A DNA stretch of 64,000 nt from assembly GCF_002163625.1 (NCBI RefSeq), contig NZ_CP020892.1, positions 3,596,001 to 3,660,000 of the forward strand, written 5' to 3'. Position 1 is the stretch's first letter. Each line of letters starts with the position of its first letter. Positions 52,378-61,108 of the stretch are shown here, one piece after another. The notes under the pieces are model-generated. The model was not told the DNA's origin. It was given only the letters and a program-made list of their open reading frames with translations, and made no database searches. The position numbers were made by a program, and so were the translations under genes. Source of the stretch: Pseudomonas sp. M30-35. GTDB taxonomy: Bacteria > Pseudomonadota > Gammaproteobacteria > Pseudomonadales > Pseudomonadaceae.

Positions 52378-52947
52378 TTACTTGAAAACCCAAAGCACCC
52401 GTGTCGCCTGCTGGCTGAGATTGGCATAACGAAACTGGCTGTATGGCGGCAACTGGAATCCATCGTTAGCGCGCAAGGTCACTGGATTAGCCTGGTCCTC
52501 GTCAGCGCCCTCGAACCAGATTGTCAGTTCACCCTCAAGCACAAAACCACCTTGCTCGGAGCTGTCATTCAAGTGCTCCTCACCGCTCGTCGCACCGGGT
52601 GCCAAATGGCTTTCCAGCATCGAAAATCCGGCTGACATCCTCGGCGATACCAGCACATCAGTAATCCCGCCAGCGTAATATAAAGTTCGACGCTCGCCCG
52701 GGCGAGTTACCCAGCCGACTTCACGCGGTTTGCTGAGGCTGTAAAAGTAACTTGTAGAGACGCCCAACGCCTCTGAAATGGCGGTGAGATCAGCCACCGT
52801 TGGTTTGGAGATTGCTCGCTCAACCTGTGACAGAAAACCCACCGAGCGACCGACCTGCTCAGCCAGCGTCTCAAGGCTCACCTTCTTGTACTTGCGGAGG
52901 TCGCGAATCAGTATCGCCAGTCCTTCGACTTCATCTTGCATATCCAT
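52378..52947 (-). CDS. XRE-cupin transcriptional regulator
   Basis: 189 residues. An N-terminal HTH_3 domain (about 10-62, LAILIRDLRKYKKVSLETLAEQVGRSVGFLSQVERAISKPTVADL) joined to a C-terminal cupin (about 110-185, LAPGATSGEEHLNDSSEQGGFVLEGELTIWFEG...LRANDGFQLPPYSQF). This is the PuuR-like architecture of repressors for amine and amino-acid catabolism. AGGAG 6 bases before the ATG at 52947; the frame opens at 52971. It follows the amine-oxidase-like gene by 48 bases on the same strand, so it may regulate that gene. Confidence 0.87.
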   Translation of the reverse strand: MDMQDEVEGLAILIRDLRKYKKVSLETLAEQVGRSVGFLSQVERAISKPTVADLTAISEALGVSTSYFYSLSKPREVGWVTRPGERRTLYYAGGITDVLVSPRMSAGFSMLESHLAPGATSGEEHLNDSSEQGGFVLEGELTIWFEGADEDQANPVTLRANDGFQLPPYSQFRYANLSQQATRVLWVFK

Positions 52948-52995
52948 ATCAGCTCCTTGAAGCGACTTCATCGAATCACTTACAAACCTGCAAAA

Positions 52996-54285
52996 TTACA
53001 GCGTATCGCGCAGCCGGTACCACGCCTTGCCCAGCGCCTCGATGGGCGCAGCTAAACGTGAGCCACCGGGAAACGCCGGGTTATGCAGAGTTTGGTACAG
53101 CTTCAACAGCTCAGTATTACCCGCAATTGCATCGGTCACCGCCCGCGCACCAGCCAGTGTAGGGAGCACGCCATGCCCGGAAAAGCCCTGCAACCAGTAG
53201 CGCTGACCTTCACAACCAATATCCGGAGTTCGCTTCATTGTGCAATCGATATGCCCACCCCAGGCATAATCCAACTCAACACCCCGCAATTGCGGAAATA
53301 CTCGCTCAAGATAAGGCCGGGTAGCTACCGCAACATCCTTGGGAATACCGCCAAGATAGGTACAACCGCCCCCGAATAGCAGGCGGTTATCGACCGTTAA
53401 GCGGAAGTAATCCGGGACAAACTGGTTATCAATCACACAGCTGTTTTTTGGCAGCAATGATTGTGCAAGTTCTGGTGCTAACGGCACAGTTGCGACTTGG
53501 TAGGAACCCACCGGCAGAATGCGTCGGCTCAATGCTGGGTCTAACTTATCAATGTAGGCGTTGCAGGCGAGGATCAGCACATCAGCGCTGACCTCTGCTT
53601 GATCTGTTCGAGCACTGTATCCTTCCGTGGTCTGGCGGTAATCCAGCACTTGACTCTGCTCAAAAATCTGCCCGCCCAGTTGCTCAATCGCCGCAGCTAA
53701 ACCTTGAGCAAGTTTCAGTGGGTTGATATGTGCCCCTTGCGGATCGTAAAGCGCGGCCTGATAGCGATCACTGCCAATCCACTCGCGTAACTCCTCACTC
53801 GCAATAAAACGCACACCCGGCGAGTCCCATTTCTCATGCGCCTCACGCTCAGCCGCTTGCAACTGAGCGACACGTCGCCCCAGTACAGCGGTGTATAAAC
53901 TGCCTGATCGGTAATCGATATCAAACCCGAAACGCTGCGGCAGATCGCGCATTTCAGTTGCGGCCCACTGCATACTGCGCCACAGTAGCTGAGCGCCACT
54001 TAAGCCCAGCGCCGTTTCAAATGGCGGCATATCGCACGACCAACCAAGTAACGCTTGGCCACCATTGCGCCCCGAAGCAGCCCATGCCAAACGACTGGCT
54101 TCCAGAACAATCACGCGCTTGCCAGCCTGCAACAATTGAAGCGCACAATGCAGGCCGCTAAAACCGCCACCAATGATCAGCACATCGGTGCTGAGCGACT
54201 CTTTGAGCGTTGGCCTTAACTGCAATGGCTCGGGATGGGTTGCCGCATAATAACTGGAGACGTGCTGTGCAGACTGCTTGAACAT
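52996..54285 (-). CDS. FAD-dependent oxidoreductase of the DAO/PuuB type
   Basis: 429-residue flavoprotein. FAD-binding GGGFSG at residues 39-44 in DVLIIGGGFSGLHCALQLL, then EASRLAWAASGRNGGQALLGWSC, the substrate/FAD block of the gamma-glutamylputrescine oxidase group. C-terminal GIPKDVAVATRPYLERVFPQL, AWGGHIDCTMKRTPDIG and WLQGFSGHGVLPTLAGARAV complete the DAO fold. Most likely oxidises an amine or N-substituted amino acid, such as gamma-glutamylputrescine. Neighbouring XRE-cupin regulator fits. No glutamylpolyamine synthetase is nearby, so the substrate is open. Confidence 0.87.
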   Translation of the reverse strand: MFKQSAQHVSSYYAATHPEPLQLRPTLKESLSTDVLIIGGGFSGLHCALQLLQAGKRVIVLEASRLAWAASGRNGGQALLGWSCDMPPFETALGLSGAQLLWRSMQWAATEMRDLPQRFGFDIDYRSGSLYTAVLGRRVAQLQAAEREAHEKWDSPGVRFIASEELREWIGSDRYQAALYDPQGAHINPLKLAQGLAAAIEQLGGQIFEQSQVLDYRQTTEGYSARTDQAEVSADVLILACNAYIDKLDPALSRRILPVGSYQVATVPLAPELAQSLLPKNSCVIDNQFVPDYFRLTVDNRLLFGGGCTYLGGIPKDVAVATRPYLERVFPQLRGVELDYAWGGHIDCTMKRTPDIGCEGQRYWLQGFSGHGVLPTLAGARAVTDAIAGNTELLKLYQTLHNPAFPGGSRLAAPIEALGKAWYRLRDTL

Positions 54286-54561
54286 GACGGCCTCATGAAT
54301 TGTTTATCTAGTATTTTCATGAAAACTTACTACATAAATTTCACCAACCCAAGCAGCGCACTGTTTTTCCAACTTATTCACAGAGTTGTTGTCTTTGTTT
54401 TAGCCGCAACAGCTCATTTTTTGGGGCCGATGATTTTTAACCTGACGATCGTACCGAGAAGCCTATCCAAGCATCCGCTCTCGACACCTCGAAGGGATTG
54501 AACTCTCCCCCCTTAGCCAAACCATCGCGTGCAACATGCTCCCGTCAAATCAGGAATAACC

Positions 54562-55122
54562 ATGATGAAAACCAACCTACTGGCGCGCTCAACTCTTCCT
54601 GCCGTGTTCTGCGCTCTGCTTTTTCTCGGCGGTTGTGCCAGCAAAGACACTGACAGCGAAGCGACAGCGCCCAATACGAGTCCCGCAACGACTCAAGAAC
54701 AAACTGCCAACTCCGAGTTTGATCAACTGCGAAAAGCCGCCGAAGATGGCGACTTGGATAGCCAATTCAAATTAGGCAGCGCTTACTTCGTCGGCCGTCC
54801 GGTCAAGGACCTCAAGCAAGCGGAAGCCTGGTGGAAGAAAGCCGCGGATAAAGGCCACTCAATGGCTGCGGTGAGTTTGGCGTATCTATACACAGGTCGC
54901 GATGACGCCTCATTTGCTAACCGCGACGCCATGCTCAAGTACTTGAACCAGTCGGCCTCAGGCGGCAACCCAATGGCCCAACACATCCTCGGCAATCTTT
55001 ACTTCACCGGTGAACACGGCGTCGCTCGCGACCCAAATCAAGCAGTCGCCCTGTACACCGCAGCTTGCAAAGCTAACTATGCAGTCAGCTGTGAAGCCCT
55101 GAAAAAACTGCAAAACCCCTAA
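54562..55122 (+). CDS. SEL1-repeat lipoprotein
   Basis: 186 residues. A lipoprotein signal peptide ends with the lipobox LGGC (Cys near residue 25), then a Ser/Thr-rich tether (about 26-55). Three SEL1-like helical repeats follow: KAAEDGDLDSQFKLGSAYF, KAADKGHSMAAVSLAYLYTG and QSASGGNPMAQHILGNLYFTG, ending DPNQAVALYTAACKANYAVSCEAL. Such proteins act as protein-interaction scaffolds in the envelope. AGGA ribosome site 7 bases upstream of 54562; the frame opens at 54529. A strong terminator follows. Confidence 0.85.
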   Translation: MMKTNLLARSTLPAVFCALLFLGGCASKDTDSEATAPNTSPATTQEQTANSEFDQLRKAAEDGDLDSQFKLGSAYFVGRPVKDLKQAEAWWKKAADKGHSMAAVSLAYLYTGRDDASFANRDAMLKYLNQSASGGNPMAQHILGNLYFTGEHGVARDPNQAVALYTAACKANYAVSCEALKKLQNP

Positions 55123-55153
55123 TCCACAACGCTTTAGCAGTTTTCTCAATGTC

Positions 55154-55187
55154 GACTAAAAACCCCGCCACTAAGGGGTTTTTAGTC
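55154..55187. terminator. bidirectional terminator after the SEL1 lipoprotein gene
   Basis: Thirteen-base stem (GACTAAAAACCCC / GGGGTTTTTAGTC) with an eight-base loop. The A-rich and T-rich arms let it work for both the SEL1 gene and the convergent YCII gene. Confidence 0.8.
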
Positions 55188-55219
55188 GCGCAAACAACTC
55201 CAGCAGTTTTAACTACAAA

Positions 55220-55564
55220 TCAAACATCCAACTCTCGTACTGGGCGCACTTCTACACAACCAACCCGCGCGGCTGGAATATTACCCGCGAGCTGAACTGC
55301 CTCATTCAAGTCGCGCGCTTCAATCAGATAAAACCCTGCCAATTGCTCTTTGGTTTCTGCAAATGGGCCATCGGTGATTGATAGCTGGCCCCCGCGCATA
55401 CGAACGGTTGTTGCGCTGTGCACCGGCTGCAAAGCCTCTGCGGCAATCATTCGTCCGCTGCGCTGCACCGCTTCGGCGTAGGCCCAGCATTCTTCATCTT
55501 TCGGGCTATCTGCTGAGGAATGTAATTGCTGTTCATTGCTATAAACCAGACATAAATACTTCAT
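55220..55564 (-). CDS. YCII/DGPF-domain protein
   Basis: 114 residues starting MKYLCLVYSNEQQLHSSADS, with the DGPF motif (ITDGPFAETKEQLAGFYLIEA) near residues 62-82. This family is related to YciI dehydratase-like proteins and often sits beside ECF sigma factors, which is not the case here. Function unknown. GGAGG ribosome site 5-6 bases upstream of 55564; the longer frame from 55636 is not supported. Confidence 0.87.
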   Translation of the reverse strand: MKYLCLVYSNEQQLHSSADSPKDEECWAYAEAVQRSGRMIAAEALQPVHSATTVRMRGGQLSITDGPFAETKEQLAGFYLIEARDLNEAVQLAGNIPAARVGCVEVRPVRELDV

Positions 55565-56163
55565 CTTTGCCTCCAAGGCGGTGCTGTATACATGATGTGT
55601 ATGATCTAGTCGTTTGAGAACATTCTCATTCGACATCCAATCCGCCTTTAAGGCTGACGTCAGCGCCCATCCAGGCTGAAATACTCGCCCTAGAGCCGTT
55701 TAAGCAAAGATCAAAAAAGCAAAAAAACATTGGAACTGTTCAAGCCCAGTTAATTTTATAAAACATTTGTAATATTTCCATGTCCAGCCAGTCTTATTTA
55801 ATATTGGAAGCACACGCTTTCAGGTGCCGATCAAAGCCAGTCCACCGAGCGCATCAAGTGCCCCACTGAAAACAACTCGACCCCGAACTAGTAGAGGTAT
55901 AAAAGTACAGCTAATGTTTGCTACAAACCGTGTAAAAACTGGACATTTTCAAACCGTTCGCGATAATTGCCTGAGATCGACAGTAAAAGTCGACACCGCT
56001 AAAGCGATTGTTTTCATTGCCTATGGCTGTATAGCCCGAGTCAGCACGTTGTATATTCAATTGAAAACTGACCGTACGCTTTCAGCTTAACGGTGGCCGT
56101 AACAACGAGCTATAACTGCTCGCGTTGCCACCTTAGTAATATACTCAGACCTTGGGATTTAAC
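55565..56163. other. 600-base AT-rich intergenic region
   Basis: No credible coding sequence. An 88-codon open frame at 55824-56090 lacks a ribosome site and recognisable protein character. The region is AT-richer than its neighbours and contains an imperfect hairpin at 56092-56132 (GGTGGC...GCCACC, with inner arms ACGAGC/GCTCG) just before the next small gene. It could hold a small RNA or a remnant of transferred DNA, but nothing specific can be shown. Confidence 0.4.
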
Positions 56164-56361
56164 GTGACGAAAGACGAACTGCGCGCCGAACTCGAGCGCC
56201 AGGCGCAGCGTTACAAGGATGTTTACGGCGGAGAAGTTTTAACCTACGCCGCTCAACCCGAACCGGAACGCAAGCCCTGGCGGAAAAGAGCCTCTCTTCT
56301 CGACCAAGCTTTTGATAAAGAAATACAGAAAATCGAAAAAGAGTTGGAAGATAAATCCTAA
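56164..56361 (+). CDS. small conserved-looking hypothetical protein
   Basis: 65 residues if started at the GTG at 56164: VTKDELRAELERQAQRYKDV at the start, YGGEVLTYAAQPEPERKPWR in the middle and a charged helix FDKEIQKIEKELEDKS at the end. GGGA lies 6 bases before the GTG; a TTG at 56152 is in frame. Highly charged and helical, with amino-acid composition typical of a real protein. Function unknown. Followed within eight bases by a MITE-like repeat. Confidence 0.65.
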   Translation: MTKDELRAELERQAQRYKDVYGGEVLTYAAQPEPERKPWRKRASLLDQAFDKEIQKIEKELEDKS

Positions 56362-56368
56362 CTTTTAA

Positions 56369-56538
56369 GGAGCCTTTGAAAAAAGTAGCGAGCGACGGGA
56401 GTACAAGGCGAAAAGGTGCGAAAAAGCGACCGGGGTCGCGCTCGACTTTAGTTGTCCTAAATGAGCATTTTGAGCAGCTTTTCAACACAGCACGGGCTGC
56501 CCCAGCAATACCTAGCGCAGTAGTTTTTCAGAGGTTCC
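56369..56538. repeat. MITE-like repeat, copy A
   Basis: 170 bases bounded by imperfect 15-base inverted repeats: GGAGCCTTTGAAAAA at the left, and a right end whose inverse is GGAACCTCTGAAAAA (two mismatches). The body matches copy B at 58180-58320 in order, except for extra segments near 56430 and 56495. The shared core includes GTTGTCCTAAATGAGCATTT. No transposase is encoded. A 60-codon open frame inside (56376-56558) follows the repeat and is unlikely to be a true gene. Confidence 0.8.
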
Positions 56539-56615
56539 TCAAGGAAGTGCTGAAATAGCCGGCCATACAGAGCTATTTAACCTCAATCTGGCCGGCCGAG
56601 CTTAAAGCCGCTTCT

Positions 56616-58124
56616 TCAGCGTTTTTTACTGCCTAATAACGACCCCATCAACCCTCGCACCAATTGCCTACCAAACTGGTTGGCGGCTTGGCGCACCGCG
56701 GTTTTCATCGCTTGGCTGGCAAAGCCACCCAGCAAATCCGTGGCCATATCACTAAAGCTTTCATCTGCTTTGGCGGCTTTGCTGTTGCCTGCAGTTGGAG
56801 CGGGTGCTTGAGCGTCTGGCTTAACCTCAGCAGCAGCGGCACGTGCTGTCAGCAATTCATACGCGGACTCGCGGTCGATAGGTTTGTCATACCGCCCAGC
56901 GAGCGGAGATTGCTTGATCAAAGTGGCGCGCTCGGCCTCAGTTAAAGGGCCCACTCGCGACTGCGGCGGGGCAATTAACACACGCCTGACCATGGCTGGC
57001 GTGCCCTTCTCTTCCATCGTGCTGACTAACGCCTCGCCGATACCCAGTTCTGTCAGTACGCTGAGCGTATCGAACGCCGGATTCGGCCGAAAACCTTCGG
57101 CTACGGCGCGCAACGATTTTTGCTCTTTCGCAGTAAATGCACGCAAACCATGCTGAATACGCAAACCCAGCTGCGCCAGCACATCATCGGGTAAATCACT
57201 CGGCGACTGTGTGACGAAGTACACCCCGACGCCTTTCGATCGAATCAGACGCACCACCTGCTCCAAGCGCTCTTGCAAGGCTTTTGGTGTATCGGCAAAC
57301 AACAGGTGAGCCTCATCAAAGAACAGCGCCAGCACTGGCTTATCGGCATCACCGCGCTCGGGTAACTGCTCAAAAAGCTCAGCCAGCAACCACAATAAGA
57401 ACGTTGCATAAACTTTTGGCGCTTCATGCACTAAGCGGCTGGCGTCTAACAAGTGCACACGGCCTTGGCCGTTGGCGTCGGGCTGAAGAATATCTTCCAA
57501 CTGCAGGGCTGGCTCACCAAACAAAGCCTCTGCACCCTGCTGCTCAAGGCTTGAAAGCCTGCGTAACAGTGCCTGACCTGAAGTTTTGGTAAATAGCGCA
57601 CCGTCATCACCGAGCACTTCGGGATGGTCTTTGAGGTGATTGAGCAGTGCTTTCAAGTCTTTCAGGTCAAGCAACAACAAACCTTCGCGATCGGCCACTT
57701 TAAACGCGGCATAGAGCGCTGCTTGTTGGCTATCGCTCAGTTCCAGCAGTGAGCTGAGAAGCAAAGGCCCCATCTCACTCAAAGTGGTACGCAGCGGATG
57801 GCCACTTTGTCCGTTTATGTCCCAGAGTGAAACAGGGCATGCCTTGGGTACATGGTTAAGCCAAGGCATGCTGGCAATGCGTTCGGCAATCTTGCCTTGC
57901 GGGTTTCCCACGGCTCCGACGCCACACAAATCGCCTTTAACATCGGCAGCAAATACCGCAACGCCGGCCTCGCTAAACGTTTCGATCAAACGCTGCAGCG
58001 TCACCGTTTTCCCGGTGCCGGTTGCACCTGCAATCAAACCGTGACGATTGGCAAGACGCAAGGATTGACCGACCTCTTGCCCCTCAAGATCAGCCCCTAG
58101 AATTAATTGGTTTGCTACAGCCAT
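56616..58124 (-). CDS. HerA-like DUF853 ATPase
   Basis: 502-residue P-loop ATPase of the DUF853/HerA-FtsK-like group. Walker A GATGTGKT near residue 34-41, then FAADVKGDLCGVG, GALFTKTSGQALLRRLSSLE, Walker B LALFFDEAHLLFAD near 265, and FVTQSPSDLPDDVLAQLGLRIQHGLRAFTA with the sensor and arginine-finger region. C-terminus is alanine-rich with low complexity (AEVKPDAQAPAPTAGNSKAA) and ends GSLLGSKKR. Function uncertain; homologues are widespread and usually solitary. The ATG at 58124 has GAGG 9 bases upstream, while 58133 has no room for one. Bracketed by two MITE copies. Confidence 0.9.
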   Translation of the reverse strand: MAVANQLILGADLEGQEVGQSLRLANRHGLIAGATGTGKTVTLQRLIETFSEAGVAVFAADVKGDLCGVGAVGNPQGKIAERIASMPWLNHVPKACPVSLWDINGQSGHPLRTTLSEMGPLLLSSLLELSDSQQAALYAAFKVADREGLLLLDLKDLKALLNHLKDHPEVLGDDGALFTKTSGQALLRRLSSLEQQGAEALFGEPALQLEDILQPDANGQGRVHLLDASRLVHEAPKVYATFLLWLLAELFEQLPERGDADKPVLALFFDEAHLLFADTPKALQERLEQVVRLIRSKGVGVYFVTQSPSDLPDDVLAQLGLRIQHGLRAFTAKEQKSLRAVAEGFRPNPAFDTLSVLTELGIGEALVSTMEEKGTPAMVRRVLIAPPQSRVGPLTEAERATLIKQSPLAGRYDKPIDRESAYELLTARAAAAEVKPDAQAPAPTAGNSKAAKADESFSDMATDLLGGFASQAMKTAVRQAANQFGRQLVRGLMGSLLGSKKR

Positions 58125-58179
58125 TTTTACCATCCTCTGGATTAAAGCTTTTCGACCCGATTGCCGACATACCTACTAC

Positions 58180-58320
58180 GGAGCCTTTGAAAAAGGTAGC
58201 GAGCGAAGGGAGTACAAGGCGAAAAGGTGCGAAAAAGCGCAGTTTAGTTGTCCTAAATGAGCATTTTGAGCAGCGTTTTCAACGTAGTAATACCTAGCGC
58301 AGTAGTTTTTCAGAGGTTCC
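58180..58320. repeat. MITE-like repeat, copy B
   Basis: 141 bases with the same termini as copy A (GGAGCCTTTGAAAAA at the left, TTTTTCAGAGGTTCC at the right). It lies in the divergent promoter region between the DUF853 gene and the chemoreceptor gene, 56-76 bases from either start, and could carry promoter or termination signals for them. Confidence 0.8.
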
Positions 58321-58396
58321 CTAAGGCCGCTAGTTTGCGACGCCGTATATATCCTTATCAAAGACTGGCTTCAGTACCTTACGGGCGCAAGAGTTT

Positions 58397-60274
58397 ATGA
58401 GCACAAATTTAAAATTCAGTCACAAGATACTGATTGCCGCTGCATTGGTTGTAGTGGCTGCTTTTTCGATTTTCACGCTGTACAACGATTATCTGCAACG
58501 CAATGCCATTCGCGAGGATCTTGAGAGTTACCTGCATGAAATGGGCGATATAACCGCCAGCAATATTCAAAACTGGTTATCGGGCCGGATTTTGCTGGTT
58601 GAGAGTGCGGCGCAGTCGATCTCGAAAAACCCTGATACTTCCGCAGTAACTGGCCTGCTTGAGCAAAAAGCGCTGACCTCGACGTTCGACTTTACCTACC
58701 TGGGCGGTACTGATGGCAGCTTCGCAATGCGCCCCGACGAGAAAATGCCTGACGGTTATGATCCACGAACACGCCCTTGGTACAAGGATGCGCTTGCCAC
58801 CGCGGGCACCACACTGACCGAACCTTATGTTGACGCAGCCACTGGTGGCCTGATCATCACCATTGCGACGCCTGCACCGAATGCTGGCGTAGTTGGCGGC
58901 GACCTGAGCATGAACACGCTGGTCGAGACCATCAACTCGCTGGATTTTGGGGGTATGGGTTACGCATTCCTGGTCAGCTCGTCTGGTCAAATTCTGGTGC
59001 ACCCGGACAAATCTTTAGTGATGAAGTCGCTCAAGGATGTCTACGCAGAAAATGCTCCGACCATCAACAACACCATTAGTGAAGTAGAAAACAACGGTAG
59101 CACGCGCATCATCAGTTTCGCCCCGGTAAAAGGCTTACCGTCGGTGAGCTGGTATTTAGGCCTGTCGATCGATAAAGACAAAGCCTATTCGATGCTAAGC
59201 GAGTTCCGTACTTCAGCTATTATCGCGACAGTTATTGCGGTGGTATTGATCATGTTATTGCTTAGCGTATTGATGCGAGTGCTCATGCAGCCCCTGCATA
59301 CAATGGGCAAAGCCATGCGCGACATCGCCATGGGTGAAGGTGATCTGACCCAACGCCTGAGCGCCAACACCAACGATGAGTTCGGTGAGATGGCCAAGTC
59401 ATTCAACCAATTTGTTGAGCGGATTCACACCTCGATTCGTGAAGTATCTTCAGCGACGATTCAGGTCAACGAAGTTGCCAAGCTGGTGGTGAATGCCTCG
59501 AACTCATCGATGCTTAACTCCGACGAACAAGCCAGTCGTACCAACAGTGTCGCCGCTGCGATCAATGAACTTGGTGCTGCCGCTCAGGAAATTGCGCGCA
59601 ATGCTGCCGACGCCTCGACTCAGGCATCCGATGCCCGCGAGCAGGCTGAAGATGGTCGCTCGGTGGTTGAGCGCACCATCGCGGCGATGAATGACCTGTC
59701 TGGAAAAATCAGTGCCTCATGCAGCAACATTGAAGCGCTGAACAGCAAAACCGTGAACATCGGCCAAATCCTTGAAGTCATCAAAAGCATCTCGCAACAA
59801 ACCAACCTGCTGGCATTGAACGCGGCGATCGAGGCTGCGCGGGCAGGTGAAGCGGGCCGTGGTTTTGCGGTCGTTGCGGATGAGGTGCGTAACCTTGCAC
59901 ACCGCACTCAAGAGTCGGCGCAAGAGATCGAAAGCATGATCGAGGAACTGCAGGTGGGCTCACGTGAGTCTGTGACAACCATGACCGAGAGCCAGCGCTA
60001 CAGTGAGGAAAGTGTGTCGATTGCTAATCAGGCAGGCGAGCGTCTGGGTAGCGTCACTCAGCGTATCGGCGAGATCGACGGCATGAACCAGTCGGTGGCC
60101 ACCGCCACCGAGGAGCAAACCTCGGTTATCGAGTCGCTGAACATGGACATCATCGAGATCAACACCCTCAACCAGGAAGGCGTCGAGAACCTGCATGCCA
60201 CACTGCGCGCCTGTAGCGACCTGGAGCGTCAGGCGACACGCCTCAATCAATTGGTGGGCAGCTTCCGCATCTAA
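58397..60274 (+). CDS. methyl-accepting chemotaxis protein with dCache sensor
   Basis: 625 residues. Transmembrane helix 1 (about 10-30), a periplasmic double-Cache domain (about 35-275), helix 2 (about 276-300), HAMP (about 300-355) and a cytoplasmic signalling domain. The tip is [23 protein letters not shown] near 460-482. The sensor contains [11 protein letters not shown] and a later GGDLSMN, matching the Y-R-W-Y...D motif of amino-acid-binding dCache domains (PctA type). Likely an amino-acid chemoreceptor. C-terminus lacks a CheR pentapeptide. Followed by a terminator at 60301. Confidence 0.9.
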   Translation: MSTNLKFSHKILIAAALVVVAAFSIFTLYNDYLQRNAIREDLESYLHEMGDITASNIQNWLSGRILLVESAAQSISKNPDTSAVTGLLEQKALTSTFDFTYLGGTDGSFAMRPDEKMPDGYDPRTRPWYKDALATAGTTLTEPYVDAATGGLIITIATPAPNAGVVGGDLSMNTLVETINSLDFGGMGYAFLVSSSGQILVHPDKSLVMKSLKDVYAENAPTINNTISEVENNGSTRIISFAPVKGLPSVSWYLGLSIDKDKAYSMLSEFRTSAIIATVIAVVLIMLLLSVLMRVLMQPLHTMGKAMRDIAMGEGDLTQRLSANTNDEFGEMAKSFNQFVERIHTSIREVSSATIQVNEVAKLVVNASNSSMLNSDEQASRTNSVAAAINELGAAAQEIARNAADASTQASDAREQAEDGRSVVERTIAAMNDLSGKISASCSNIEALNSKTVNIGQILEVIKSISQQTNLLALNAAIEAARAGEAGRGFAVVADEVRNLAHRTQESAQEIESMIEELQVGSRESVTTMTESQRYSEESVSIANQAGERLGSVTQRIGEIDGMNQSVATATEEQTSVIESLNMDIIEINTLNQEGVENLHATLRACSDLERQATRLNQLVGSFRI

Positions 60275-60300
60275 TTTAAAACCTAGGTGCAGTGAGCTAA

Positions 60301-60333
60301 ATACAAAGGGCGCCATCAAAGTGCCCTTTGTAT
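60301..60333. terminator. terminator between the chemoreceptor gene and a small convergent gene
   Basis: ATACAAAGGGC and GCCCTTTGTAT (11 base pairs) with an 11-base loop, 26 bases after the chemoreceptor stop. Lies between convergent genes and can serve both. Confidence 0.75.
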
Positions 60334-60346
60334 GACTGAACTGACG

Positions 60347-60526
60347 CTATTGATCGTCTTTCTGATCAGTTTGATCAAGGCTTTGCGTTTGCTTCAACAG
60401 CGACTGCGCATCGGTAAAGTCTGCGCCGTCTTCCGGGCTCAATTGATCAATGTCGTAACGGCTCAGGCAACCTTCGCCAACAGTCTCTGGGGCCTTCGAG
60501 ACGGCGCGCTCGAGTGGATCAACCAT
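60347..60526 (-). CDS. 59-residue small acidic protein
   Basis: MVDPLERAVSKAPETVGEGC at the start, followed by LSRYDIDQLSPEDGADFTDA and a polar tail ending QKDDQ. AGGAG lies 7 bases before the ATG. Acidic and soluble; resembles small conserved pseudomonad proteins with a DPLxRAV...LSRYDxxQLSxxDGA pattern, to the best of my recall. Function unknown. It sits convergent with the chemoreceptor gene, downstream of the CBS gene on the same strand. Confidence 0.7.
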   Translation of the reverse strand: MVDPLERAVSKAPETVGEGCLSRYDIDQLSPEDGADFTDAQSLLKQTQSLDQTDQKDDQ

Positions 60527-60637
60527 GATCTATCTCCTTGGTGTCGGTGCTCACCATTACTGGCGTTAGCGGATAAACAAAGCCTTCAGCTTGATGCTGC
60601 ACACGCTTGTTTAACGAGTTCTTGATGAATAACCGGG

Positions 60638-61063
60638 TCACTCAAGCGCTGGCCGGCCTTTCTCATGTTGGGCGAACTCTTTAGCGGCACGTAATACATC
60701 ACTGCGGCTTATCTGCCCGACCAGTCGCCCATCAGCAATCACCGGCAGGCGCCCAAGTTTACCCTGCAAAAAACGCTCAGAGACCTCGATCACGCTGGCT
60801 TCAGGACTGATGCTTTCAATATTGCGACTCATGTAATCACCAACAGTGCCGCCAATTGACTCGTAGTAGGCGCCAGACAGCGTTGCTCGCAAACAATCCC
60901 CCTCAGATATCAACCCGATCAAGCGCCCCTGAGAGTCGACTACAGGCGCACCAGAGATCCGGTGCTCAAGCAATCGGTTTATCGCCGTGAATAAATCGGT
61001 CTCGGCGCGAAATGTCACAAGGTGAGTGGTCATATAATCACGAGCTTTGATTGACTTGAGCAT
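60638..61063 (-). CDS. CBS-domain protein
   Basis: 141 residues made of two CBS modules (about 8-65 and 75-130): MTTHLVTFRAETDLFTAINRLL...GAPVVDSQGRLIGLISEGD and YMSRNIESISPEASVIEVSE...LGRLPVIADGRLVGQISRSDVL. Such stand-alone proteins bind adenine nucleotides and regulate partners; the target is unknown. AAGGAG ribosome site 8 bases before 61063. Starts 46 bases after purU stops on the same strand. Confidence 0.9.
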   Translation of the reverse strand: MLKSIKARDYMTTHLVTFRAETDLFTAINRLLEHRISGAPVVDSQGRLIGLISEGDCLRATLSGAYYESIGGTVGDYMSRNIESISPEASVIEVSERFLQGKLGRLPVIADGRLVGQISRSDVLRAAKEFAQHEKGRPALE

Positions 61064-61108
61064 AATCGAACTCCTTTCGGATACGCCCAGGGTGCGATAC
61101 AAGGCGTA

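Noticed and set aside
55824..56090. 88-codon open frame in the AT-rich gap
   Set aside because: No ribosome site, unusual composition and no similarity to a known family.
56376..56558. 60-codon open frame within MITE copy A, and its counterpart at 58022-58297
   Set aside because: Both follow the repeat sequence (KKVAS-GSTRRKGAKKR...) and reflect the element, not a gene.
60332..60625. 97-codon open frame on the plus strand
   Set aside because: No ribosome site, starts inside a terminator arm, and overlaps a better small gene on the other strand.
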